From contig JANLTP010000128.1 of NCBI GenBank assembly GCA_031363055.1, positions 8,695-72,694 on the forward strand: a stretch of DNA of 64,000 bases, written 5' to 3'. Positions 41,981 through 49,371 of the stretch are shown in pieces. The position numbers and the translations under genes are program-made. Each line of letters begins with the position of its first letter. Positions within the stretch are counted from its first letter, which is position 1. The notes beneath the pieces were generated by a model. It had not been told where the DNA came from. It was given only the letters and a program-made list of their open reading frames with translations, and did not search any database. The DNA is from JANLTP01 sp031363055 (lineage in GTDB: Bacteria; Pseudomonadota; Gammaproteobacteria; Burkholderiales; Burkholderiaceae_E).

Positions 41981-42949
41981 TTGACTAGCCGAGTCGTAGA
42001 ACAGAGACTCGGCGCCGGTGTCGTCTGTGCGCTGGGCGCGGGTCTGCTCTGGGGCCTCGTATTCGTGGCACCGCTGTGGTTGCACGACTATCCCGCGATG
42101 ATACTTTCCGCTGGCCGCTATGTTGCGTTCGGTCTGTTGGCGTTGCCGCTGGCCTGGCTCGATCGCAAGGCAATTGCGCGGCTCACCCGAGCCGATTGGC
42201 GTGAGGCCACCAAGCTGTCCTTGGTCGGCAATCTCATCTACTACGCGTTTCTGGCCGCCGCCATACAAAAAGCCGGTGCGCCCTTGCCTACGATGATCAT
42301 TGGTACCTTGCCGGTGGTCATTGCCATCTGCTCGAACATCAGTTCACCCCAATTGCGCTGGCGCAGTCTACTCTGGCCGTTGAGCTTGATGGTGTTGGGC
42401 ATTGCGCTGGTTAATCGTGAAGAGTGGCGAACGGTCACGCAATCGTCGCTGAACGTCTGGGTCGTCGGCACCTTGCTCGCCATCGGCGCGCTGATCTGCT
42501 GGACCTGGTACCCGATTCGCAACGCGTGCTGGCTGCGCGAGCACCCGGAGTTGACTTCCAGCACCTGGGCCACCGCCCAAGGTTTGAGTACCCTGCCTCT
42601 GGCGCTGCTGGCGATCGTTCTGCTCTACTTTCTCGAGCGACCGTTGGGATTGAATGCCGTGGCTTATGACTGGCCTCTGGGTCCAAGGCCGTTGATGTTT
42701 GTCGCCGTGATGCTGGCGATCGGGCTGTTCGCATCCTGGCTCGGCACCTTGCTTTGGAATCGTGCGAGCCAATTGACGCCGACTGCGCTGGCGGGTCAAT
42801 TGATCATCTTTGAGACCTTGGCCGCGTTGTTGTATGCCTTCCTGATGCGCGAGCAATGGCCGACGTCAGGCGTCTGGATGGGTATCGCCTGTCTGGTGGT
42901 CGGGGTGAGTCTGGCGATTCGGCAATTTGATTCTGCGCGGCTGTCTTAG
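41981..42949 (+). CDS. DMT/EamA-family transporter
   Basis: 322 residues with about ten hydrophobic spans in two EamA halves (VVCALGAGLLWGLVFVAPLWL; VVGTLLAIGALICWTWYPI; MFVAVMLAIGLFASWLGTLLWNRA). These inner-membrane carriers usually export amino acids or metabolites. The first usable codon is TTG 41981 with a poor ribosome site, so the start is uncertain. Its last codons and stop fall inside the left copy of the 430 bp repeat; the right copy (44163) repeats the gene tail with TAG changed to TGG. Confidence 0.88.
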   Translation: MTSRVVEQRLGAGVVCALGAGLLWGLVFVAPLWLHDYPAMILSAGRYVAFGLLALPLAWLDRKAIARLTRADWREATKLSLVGNLIYYAFLAAAIQKAGAPLPTMIIGTLPVVIAICSNISSPQLRWRSLLWPLSLMVLGIALVNREEWRTVTQSSLNVWVVGTLLAIGALICWTWYPIRNACWLREHPELTSSTWATAQGLSTLPLALLAIVLLYFLERPLGLNAVAYDWPLGPRPLMFVAVMLAIGLFASWLGTLLWNRASQLTPTALAGQLIIFETLAALLYAFLMREQWPTSGVWMGIACLVVGVSLAIRQFDSARLS

Positions 42950-43322
42950 CAGCCTTCGCGGTTTGTGCCTGCTTCCGCCAGCAGCGGACTGGTGCGAATG
43001 CCTTCGCGAATGTCATCCGCATCGGCCTGGGCGGCCGATGCTCCTTCTTTATTTCGCTGCGGCATTCACACCAGTCCGCTCTTGGCTGAAACTGTGCTGG
43101 GTTGAGGTTGTCGTGTGCGATCGGCGGTGCCCGGTCGGAACCCGCACGGTTTTCGGTTTTCGCTGTTCGGTTTTCGGTTCTCGCTGTTCCGAACCTGCAC
43201 GCTGGTGCCGGATCAGGCTGGCGGGGTGCTTGGCGTAGCGGCATAAAGGAGGAGCGTCGGCCGCCAGGTCGGCGCGGGGGACAGCCGCGTAGCCAAGCGC
43301 ACCGTCGGCCTGATCCCGGGAG
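42893..43322. repeat. Long direct repeat, left copy (about 430 bp)
   Basis: Begins in the last 19 codons of the DMT gene and runs to the cggcctgatcccggg motif. The right copy lies at 44163-44578. By eye the copies agree almost throughout, with scattered substitutions and one 14 bp deletion in the right copy at a cggttttcg simple repeat. Together they bracket the toxin-antitoxin pair at 43447-44120. It contains the 118 bp palindrome and no coding gene after the DMT stop. Confidence 0.93.
42973..43090. repeat. 118 bp palindromic element, copy 1
   Basis: Outer arms of 30 bp (42973-43002 and 43061-43090) pair with about four mismatches; the core is agcggactggtgcgaatgcc. Inside is a perfect 9 bp stem GCATCGGCC / GGCCGATGC (43019-43027, 43033-43041) with loop tgggc. 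It would form a large two-level hairpin, MITE- or REP-like. No transposase is near. Confidence 0.8.
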
Positions 43323-43446
43323 AACTCTGTCGGCCTGATCCCGGTGATAGCTTTATCAACCTGATCCCGTGATAGCTCCATGGAACTACCAGCCGATCCT
43401 GAAGCGTATAATAACTTTTAACGAATTCATTAATGGGAAGTGTAAT

Positions 43447-43740
43447 ATGCCCTTGCGCGCCTCTGACGTTGTTCCCATCAGTGAAGCCCGTGCCCGCCTC
43501 ACTGAACTGGCCGAGGAAGTCGTACATTCGGGAGCAGAAAAATTGTTGACGAAGAACGGCGCCAGTTACGTGGCGCTGGTCGACGCGCGCCGGCTCGACT
43601 ATTACCACGCTCTCGAGGCAGAGCACGCCAACCTGGTGCTCGCCGATGATGCCGTCAGTGGACTCAATCAAGCTCTGTCGGGGCAGTTCGTCTCTGACGA
43701 CGAACTCGATGAAGCGCTTGGCGTTACGCCTGTTCGGTGA
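43447..43740 (+). CDS. Antitoxin, Phd/YefM family
   Basis: 97 residues from ATG 43447, with GGGAAG 9 bases upstream. MPLRASDVVPISEARARLTE and LAEEVVHSGAEKLLTKNGASYVALVDARRLDYY (in part) match the Phd/YefM DNA-binding fold. The C terminus is acidic, as expected for toxin wrapping. A TATAAT at 43407-43412 is a likely -10. The stop overlaps the toxin start (GTGA). The frame from 43369 is longer but its extra N terminus is not conserved. Confidence 0.9.
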   Translation: MPLRASDVVPISEARARLTELAEEVVHSGAEKLLTKNGASYVALVDARRLDYYHALEAEHANLVLADDAVSGLNQALSGQFVSDDELDEALGVTPVR

Positions 43741-44120
43741 GCATTCCAGTCAACGCCAGGGTTCGGGCGGTCCCGAACTTCCTGGCCAGCTTGCGCGCCG
43801 CGCAAGCCTATATGGTCGAGCAAGATGCTAACTCTGCTCCTCAGCGTTTCAAGAAACTGCAGACTGAACTGCTCAAGGCACGAGGTCTCATGTCCTTCGC
43901 CCCCGCATGCGGTCGCCCGGCCAGATTCCTCGATGCCAAGTCCGGCTGGGGAAAGTTCCAGGCACAGCAAGCTCTGCAACTTGCACGAGCGTTAGGCATG
44001 CCTGAGCTCCGCGAGTTGGTGTTGGCCCGTCATGTAGTGCTTTATGCCCACTCCGAACGGGATGTGCTGCTGCTTTCCCTGCGCCACGAGCGGCAGTTGG
44101 GATACCGCCTGCCAGAGTGA
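43737..44120 (+). CDS. RelE/ParE-family toxin
   Basis: 127 residues from GTG 43737, overlapping the antitoxin stop by 4 bp. The RelE/ParE-like fold shows in NFLASLRAAQAYMVEQDAN, RPARFLDAKSG, and the C-terminal ELRELVLARHVVLYAHSERDVLLLSLRHERQLGY (in part), where basic residues are typical of the active face. It is somewhat longer than usual (about 90-100). The Phd/RelE pair sits between two long direct repeats, suggesting it came or went as a unit. Confidence 0.87.
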   Translation: MSIPVNARVRAVPNFLASLRAAQAYMVEQDANSAPQRFKKLQTELLKARGLMSFAPACGRPARFLDAKSGWGKFQAQQALQLARALGMPELRELVLARHVVLYAHSERDVLLLSLRHERQLGYRLPE

Positions 44121-44127
44121 GATCGAA

Positions 44128-44158
44128 CGGCGTCATTGCGATATTTGTCGATGCGCCA
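44128..44158. repeat. 31 bp direct repeat, left flank
   Basis: Starts cggcgtcattgcgatatttg and ends atgcgcca. It recurs at 44632-44662 with three mismatches, so the two copies bracket the right-hand 416 bp repeat. Confidence 0.8.
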
Positions 44159-44162
44159 CTTG

Positions 44163-44578
44163 TTGGTGGTTGAGGTGAGTCTGGCGATTCGGCGATTTGA
44201 TTCGACTCGGCTGTCTTGGCAGCCTTCGCGGTTTGTGCGTGCTTCCGCCAGCAGCGGACTGGTGCGAATGCCTTCGCGAATGTCATCCGCATCGGCCTGG
44301 GCGGCCGATGCTCCTTCTTTATTTCGCTGCGGCATTCACACTAGTCCGCTCCTGGCTGAAACTGTGCTGGGTTCAGGTTGTCGTGTGCGATCGGCGGTGC
44401 CCGGTCGGAACCCGCACGGTTTTCGGTTTTCGGTTCTCGCTGTTCCGAACCTGCACGCTGGTGCCTGATCAGGCTGGCGGGGTGCTTGGCGTAGCGGCAT
44501 AAAGGAGGAGCGTCGGCCGCCAGGTCGGCGCGGGGGACAGCCGCGTAGCCAAGCGTACCGTCGGCCTGATCCCGGGAG
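44163..44578. repeat. Long direct repeat, right copy (about 416 bp)
   Basis: Second copy of 42893-43322, offset 1270 bp, then 1256 bp after a 14 bp deletion. It opens with a decayed duplicate of the DMT 3' end that still reads VSLAIRRFDSTRLS but has TGG in place of the stop. The 640 bp between the toxin gene and the Bug receptor holds only this repeat and its 31 bp flanks; no gene was seen there. Confidence 0.93.
44243..44360. repeat. 118 bp palindromic element, copy 2
   Basis: Same structure as 42973-43090. The inner 9 bp stem is unchanged; the outer right arm has one extra mismatch (cactagtcc for caccagtcc). Confidence 0.8.
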
Positions 44579-44631
44579 CTCCCGGGAGATCCTGTGATAG
44601 CCCAATCGGCCTGATCCCCCGATAGCCCAAT

Positions 44632-44662
44632 CGGCGTCATCGCAATATTTGTCGTTGCGCCA
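44632..44662. repeat. 31 bp direct repeat, right flank
   Basis: cggcgtcatcgcaatatttg to ttgcgcca, matching 44128-44158 with three mismatches. It marks the right edge of the repeated zone before the Bug receptor gene. Confidence 0.8.
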
Positions 44663-44762
44663 GTAGAGATTTGGTGCGCTGGAGCCGGTAACATACGTCG
44701 AAGCGCCGACCTGCGTCGCGCCGCCGAGTCCGCGCGACGATTATTCAAACCTGAGACAAGCC

Positions 44763-45767
44763 ATGCAAAAGCGAGCACCCCGTCACCCCTTTCACGCCTT
44801 CTACCTCAACCGCCGACGAGCGCTTCAAGGCCTGGCCGTCGCCGCCGCGCTGCCGCTGAACGGCCATGCACAGGACAGCTATCCGGTGCGCCCGATCACC
44901 ATCGTCGTACCCTGGGGGCCGGGCGGATCGGGCGATATCACCGCGCGCACGTTCAGCAAGTACTTCGAGAAGCGCACCGGCCAGGTTGCGGTCATCGAGA
45001 ACAAGCCCGGCGCCAATGGCATCCTGGGGTCGCAATATCTGAAGACCGCCAACGCCGACGGTTACACGGTCATGATGACCTCGAACATGACCCACGGGGC
45101 CAACACTTCGCTGTACCGCAAGTTGCCCTATGATCCCCTGCGCGACTTCCAGCACATCGGCATGTTCGGTGTGTTCGGGCTCCTCCTGCTCGTCCCTGCG
45201 GGCAGTCCGATCAAGTCATTCGCCGACCTCGTCGCGCAGGCTCGGGCCAAGCCCGATGAACTGGCCCTGGGCCACTTCAACGCGTCGACACAGATTTCCG
45301 CGCTGCTGCTCAAGAGCATGGGCGCAATGCCGATCAAGGATGTGTCCTACAAGGCCATCGGCAGTGCGTTCACCGACCTGTTGGGCGGCCACATCCAGTT
45401 GGTCTTTGCTGATTACCCGGCGGCCAGCGCGCAGATTGCCGCCGGCAAGCTGGTGCCGATCGCAGTAACGGCCGGGCAGCGCAGCAGTGACTATCCGCAG
45501 GTGCCGGCCATCGCCGAGTTCATTCCGGGTTATGAAGTCATCACCTCGCTCGGCCTGGCGGCGCCCGCCAATATTCCGAAGGCGGTGGTCGATCGCGTCA
45601 ACGCGCTGATCATCGATGCGCTGGCCGATGCCGAAGTGCGCGCTCAATTCCTCAAGCTCGGCTATACCTTGCGGCCGTATTCAGCGGAGGCGACACGCGG
45701 CTTTCTGGTCGAGGAAACCGAGAAGTGGGCGCGCTACATCAAGCTGGCGAAAATCGAACCGCAGTGA
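44763..45767 (+). CDS. Bug/TctC-family substrate-binding protein
   Basis: 334 residues. The N terminus FYLNRRRALQGLAVAAALPL is a twin-Arg-like signal, unusual among the four Bug proteins here and suggesting folded export by Tat. The body has ITIVVPWGPGGSGDITARTF, VIENKPGANGILGSQYLKT and YTVMMTSNMTHGANTSLY, the Bug ligand-pocket regions. It should bind a carboxylate in the periplasm. No TctAB permease is adjacent. It follows the repeat zone and converges on the GNAT gene. Confidence 0.93.
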   Translation: MQKRAPRHPFHAFYLNRRRALQGLAVAAALPLNGHAQDSYPVRPITIVVPWGPGGSGDITARTFSKYFEKRTGQVAVIENKPGANGILGSQYLKTANADGYTVMMTSNMTHGANTSLYRKLPYDPLRDFQHIGMFGVFGLLLLVPAGSPIKSFADLVAQARAKPDELALGHFNASTQISALLLKSMGAMPIKDVSYKAIGSAFTDLLGGHIQLVFADYPAASAQIAAGKLVPIAVTAGQRSSDYPQVPAIAEFIPGYEVITSLGLAAPANIPKAVVDRVNALIIDALADAEVRAQFLKLGYTLRPYSAEATRGFLVEETEKWARYIKLAKIEPQ

Positions 45768-45791
45768 GCGTGTCGCGCAGGCGACTCCAAA

Positions 45792-45867
45792 TCTGCGTGG
45801 TGTTCCGTCTTCAGCCCGGTGTTCCCCGTTCAGCCCAATGTCCTGCGTTCAGCCCGGTGTTCCTGCA
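45792..45867. repeat. 19 bp tandem repeat carrying the GNAT stop codon
   Basis: Three units 45811-45829, 45830-45848 and 45849-45867, each starting tcagccc on the plus strand, i.e. GGGCTGA on the coding strand, plus a partial unit from 45792. The GNAT stop is the TGA of the 45849 unit. Since 19 is not a multiple of three, the three TGAs fall in three different frames. Confidence 0.9.
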
Positions 45868-46538
45868 ATTCGGTTCAACGCCGAAACCCACGGCATGGGC
45901 GCAGCCTTCGGCATGATCGGCTCAGGGTCGACCAGAGACTTTGTGATCCGTCGCAAAGCACCGTCACCCGGCTCCGCACTGGACTCGTAACCCAGATGAT
46001 GGGCCAAACCCAACATCGCCGAATTGGTGGCGAATGTCAGGGCAACCAGTTGCTGGTAGCCGGCAGACTTCGCAAGCTCATGCAAGCGAAGCAATAACTT
46101 TTTGGCGATGCCTTGGCCCTGGAATCGATCGGCCAACACAATGGCCATTTCGGCGTTGCCTGGCTCATCGGTCAGCGCATAACGAGCCACGCCGATCAAC
46201 TCGGCCAGCGAACGGCCGTCCAGATCGATCTCGCCGTCATTGAGGATAGCGCCCAGCGCCATCTCGGGTCCGGCTTGATAGTCGAGCAACTTGCGCACGC
46301 TATCGATCGACTTGAATCGCACCGTACCCAGCATACGTTGGTAGATCGTCGCGCTGCTCAGTGAAGAAAGAAAATTGACCTCGAGATCGAGATCGGCCAA
46401 ACCGATTGGCCTGAGCGTCAACGCGTTAGCAGCTTGATTCGTGGCCGGTGTTGAGGCATGCTCTGAGACTTGCGTTAACGCAAAATTTGCAGTTTGATTT
46501 GCGGCCTGCAGCGCGCCGGATGAGAAGTTTAAATCCAC
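45849..46538 (-). CDS. GNAT-family N-acetyltransferase
   Basis: About 229 residues from GTG 46538, chosen because TCAGGAG lies 5 bases upstream; the ATGs at 46598 and 46583 have no such site. Residues 1-40 are an Ala/Asn/Gln-rich lead. The GNAT core includes LRPIGLADLDLEVNFLSSLS, the acetyl-CoA loop MAIVLADRFQGQGIAKKLLLRLHELAKSAGYQQLVA (in part: Q-G-Q-G-I-A) and the C-terminal ALTFATNSAMLGLAHHLGY. The substrate is unknown. The 3' end lies in a tandem repeat that duplicates the stop codon. Confidence 0.87.
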   Translation of the reverse strand: MDLNFSSGALQAANQTANFALTQVSEHASTPATNQAANALTLRPIGLADLDLEVNFLSSLSSATIYQRMLGTVRFKSIDSVRKLLDYQAGPEMALGAILNDGEIDLDGRSLAELIGVARYALTDEPGNAEMAIVLADRFQGQGIAKKLLLRLHELAKSAGYQQLVALTFATNSAMLGLAHHLGYESSAEPGDGALRRITKSLVDPEPIMPKAAPMPWVSALNRIAGTPG

Positions 46539-46633
46539 AATTACTCCTGATTGCTGACTCCTCCTCGTCTCAATATGAGGCATATAACGGTTATGCACAA
46601 GGACAATCGGCTATTGCGCGTTGAATAGAGTCA

Positions 46634-47887
46634 CTACTCCAGCGCGCGCGGTTTGGGGCGCCAGATACAGAAGACCACAAGGCCGGCAATCTGCAAGAGC
46701 GTGGCGGCCAGCAGGCTCGCGCGAAAGGCATTGACGGTGCCAAGACCAACGAGATGCAGGCCGTCGACCATGGCACCGAATAACCATTGCCAGACAAAGA
46801 TTCCCGTAAAGATCAGCAAGTTATAAGCAGTGTACGCGCGGCCGGTCAGCGCTGACGGAAAGGACAGGCTGACGTGGGGTTGAACAATCGCAAAGAACGT
46901 CGAGATCAATGCCAGCGCTGGCCACGCGAACCACCACTTTGGCTCGATGGCCAGCGCTATCAGGCACTGTGTCGCGGCCATCAGCGCGCAGCCAACGGCG
47001 GTGATACGCGCAGTCGACCAACCCAAACGGCGAACCCACGGCAGCAAAAAACCGACCGATAGAAAACCTATCAGCAGGGTCAAATTAAAAGCCAGAAGCA
47101 CTTGCGCTGCTGTGCCAGGCGTAAACCCCATGACTTGAATCAACCACGGGCCGGCCCACAGGCTTTGCATCGAAACAAACGGCGCATGGGCAAGCAGTGA
47201 CATCATCGCAAAGCGCCAGAAATAGGCGTCGCTGAATACCTCGCGATAACCGCTCCACAAGGAGGTACTGCTTCGGCCTTCGGCCATCACGGCACTATGC
47301 TGTTCCTCATCACGCGGCAACATCGTGAACAGCAGCAGGGCCGCCAGCAGAAACAGGCCGCCTGCCAACCAGAAGATATCGCGCCATCCGATCCAGTTCA
47401 TGGCCCATCGGGTTGGCACCGTGACCGAAAGCGCGCCGAGCGAGCCGGACATCAGCATCCAGGCCGCGAGCGATTGTTGTCGTGCCGGCGCGAACCAGAA
47501 TCGAAACGCCTTCAGTGCGGCCATCAGAGCGCCGGCGACACCGGCACCGATCAAGCCGCGACCGATCCAGAGCATCACCGATGATTGCGCCGAGGCGAAC
47601 AGAACGCAGCCGAGCGCGGCGAGCACCAGCAAGCTAGAGTGCGTACGGCGCGAACCGTATTGATCGAGCCATATACCCAACGGCAGTTGCAGCGCCGCGA
47701 ACGCGAGAAAGTAGGCGCTGCCGAGCGAACCCAATTGCGTGTGGCTGAGCTCGAAGTCGTGCATCAACTCGGGCGCAATGACGGCGCCGACCGTCCGCAT
47801 TGCAAACGACAACAGATACGCAAACGCGAATAGCGCGAATATGCCCAACCCGGCGGTCAGCTTGCGCCCAGCGACGGGTTCAATCAC
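46634..47887 (-). CDS. Major facilitator superfamily transporter
   Basis: 417 residues, twelve predicted membrane spans. The loop 2-3 motif appears as LPLGIWLDQYGSRRTHSSLLVLAALG, and WIGRGLIGAGVAGALMAALKAFRFWF fits helices 4-5. The order resembles nitrate/nitrite-like or D-galactonate-like MFS proteins but no substrate can be assigned. It is 96 bp upstream of the GNAT gene on the same strand and 78 bp downstream of the small lipoprotein gene, whose tail repeats occupy that gap. Confidence 0.9.
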   Translation of the reverse strand: MIEPVAGRKLTAGLGIFALFAFAYLLSFAMRTVGAVIAPELMHDFELSHTQLGSLGSAYFLAFAALQLPLGIWLDQYGSRRTHSSLLVLAALGCVLFASAQSSVMLWIGRGLIGAGVAGALMAALKAFRFWFAPARQQSLAAWMLMSGSLGALSVTVPTRWAMNWIGWRDIFWLAGGLFLLAALLLFTMLPRDEEQHSAVMAEGRSSTSLWSGYREVFSDAYFWRFAMMSLLAHAPFVSMQSLWAGPWLIQVMGFTPGTAAQVLLAFNLTLLIGFLSVGFLLPWVRRLGWSTARITAVGCALMAATQCLIALAIEPKWWFAWPALALISTFFAIVQPHVSLSFPSALTGRAYTAYNLLIFTGIFVWQWLFGAMVDGLHLVGLGTVNAFRASLLAATLLQIAGLVVFCIWRPKPRALE

Positions 47888-47908
47888 CTCGGTCGAACCA
47901 CGGAAACG

Positions 47909-47984
47909 TCTTCTGAGCGGACGTCAATCATCCGAGCGTTCATCGATCATTCAAGCATTCATCGATCATTCGAGCAGACGAAAC
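47909..47984. repeat. 19 bp tandem repeat carrying the lipoprotein stop codon
   Basis: Units at 47928-47946, 47947-47965 and 47966-47984 each begin tcat (TGA on the coding strand), with a degenerate fourth at 47909. The first TGA met is the lipoprotein stop; the next two are 19 and 38 bp beyond, in the other two frames. Confidence 0.9.
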
Positions 47985-48535
47985 GATTCGATGAAGGTCT
48001 GCGCCTGCTCGGGATCTGGTTGTGGGCCAATGACGAGAAATTGATAAACCCGGTCGCCGCGCGCCACAAAACCGCCGAGCAGTTGATTCGGCGGCGCTTT
48101 GGCGCTCGCCTCGATGCGCAATCCCGCAAGCGGCGCCATCGTTCGACCCTGCGGGTCCAGCACGGGCACTTTGATTGGCACAGCGGCGGACTCCAGAGCA
48201 CCGATGTTGCGCAGCATCTGAACCCGCAAAGCGGCCAGCACGCGCTCGCGGTCGGCCGCCGAGTCGCGTGATAGTCTCATGACGCCAACCGAGAACGAAT
48301 TGCCGCCAGCCTGCGCGGCCGATAAGCTCATGGCCAGTTGCTCACCTTCAACGCTGACATCGCGGCTGGCCGCTCCAGGCTTGGCGGGGAACATCACCTG
48401 ATAGCCCTGCCCTGCGGGTCTGACTTCTCGCCAGTTATACTCGGGCGAGCAGCCGACCAGCGGGGTCATAGTGACGACGGACATGCTCACGCTCATTATC
48501 CAGGCCGCCCGCGCCCTGTGCGCCGCGATCCGCAT
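47966..48535 (-). CDS. Small predicted lipoprotein of unknown function
   Basis: About 189 residues from Met 48535. Basic n-region (MRIAAHRARAAW), hydrophobic MSVSMSVVTMTPLVGC and a lipobox Cys (about residue 29). The mature part includes YQVMFPAKPGAASRDV, AQAGGNSFSVGVMRLS and a C-terminal RVYQFLVIGPQPDPEQAQTFIESFRLL, a pattern seen in small proteins that end in FxxSFxLL; I do not recognise the family. The ATG at 48571 overlaps the divergent DUF1840 start. The stop lies in a 19 bp tandem repeat. Confidence 0.8.
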   Translation of the reverse strand: MRIAAHRARAAWIMSVSMSVVTMTPLVGCSPEYNWREVRPAGQGYQVMFPAKPGAASRDVSVEGEQLAMSLSAAQAGGNSFSVGVMRLSRDSAADRERVLAALRVQMLRNIGALESAAVPIKVPVLDPQGRTMAPLAGLRIEASAKAPPNQLLGGFVARGDRVYQFLVIGPQPDPEQAQTFIESFRLLE

Positions 48536-48569
48536 TAACTGACACAATCGATGCAGCAAGGCAGGCACC

Positions 48570-48899
48570 ATGATCTACGAATTCAAGTCTCGTGCCACAG
48601 GTACCGTAGTGACTACCCAGGCAGTTGCCGAGCGCATCTTGCAAATTATCGGCAAATCGACGCCAAGCAAAGGCGTGATTCTGCCCGAACAAATGCCGGC
48701 GGCCATCGACGCCTTGAAACGCGCGATCGACACGGAGGCTCAGTCAGGCAGTAATCCGCGTACAGTTGATGGCGCGCATGACGAGTTGGATAACGAGCCC
48801 TCCGAGCCAAGCGTGTCACTAGCTCAACGTGCGTTTCCATTTCTGGAAATGTTGCGCGAGGCGTACGCGGCGCGCAAGGAAATAACCTGGGGCGTCTGA
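48570..48899 (+). CDS. DUF1840 domain protein
   Basis: 109 residues: MIYEFKSRATGTVVTTQAVAERILQIIGK, KGVILPEQMPAAIDALKRAI (in part), and the C-terminal AFPFLEMLREAYAARKEITWGV match DUF1840, a small family largely restricted to betaproteobacteria. No function is known. An AAGGCAGG precedes the ATG. It is divergent from the small lipoprotein gene. Confidence 0.92.
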   Translation: MIYEFKSRATGTVVTTQAVAERILQIIGKSTPSKGVILPEQMPAAIDALKRAIDTEAQSGSNPRTVDGAHDELDNEPSEPSVSLAQRAFPFLEMLREAYAARKEITWGV

Positions 48900-49371
48900 T
48901 CACTCTGAAGCCATCACGCCGACGTCGATCACACCCAATTTGATGACGCGAAATTTGATCTCGGCGAACCTGAATATAGCAATCGCGGTGCATCAATGTC
49001 GCTACCCACAAACATTTTGCAAACGTTAACCAATGGAATGCCGATTTATTTTACATTAATCAATCGCGTTTGAAAGCTTGGGCAAACCCTTGAAATCAAA
49101 ATTGAAATAATGATGCGTCCAATCGCGCTTTGAACGCGTGACTGCTCAGACATCGTTTTCGGTACTCCATTGAAGCCGATTGCGTTGCCACTTCATCTGG
49201 TGGATACGACTCACTTGGCGCATAGTTTTGCAGCTTGCAGTGCATTTGCTGCATCGAGACGCGCTTCCCCGCTGGCTGCGTTCGTCATGGATCGACTGAT
49301 CCGAGACGACAAGCTCGCTTGCCTCGGCCGGATGCGCGAACAATATCCAGAACAACTAAGGAGCGCAATTC
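48900..49371. other. Intergenic region with no gene seen (472 bp)
   Basis: A/T-rich in its middle (about 49000-49120). Short open frames cross it but show no protein-like character, and one overlaps the next gene out of frame. It presumably holds the promoter of the gene at 49372. Nothing else was recognised. Confidence 0.6.

Noticed and set aside
42804..43244. Possible gene on either strand in the long repeat
   Set aside because: Frames in both copies are shifted relative to each other by the 14 bp deletion and the peptides derive from the palindrome, so coding is unlikely.
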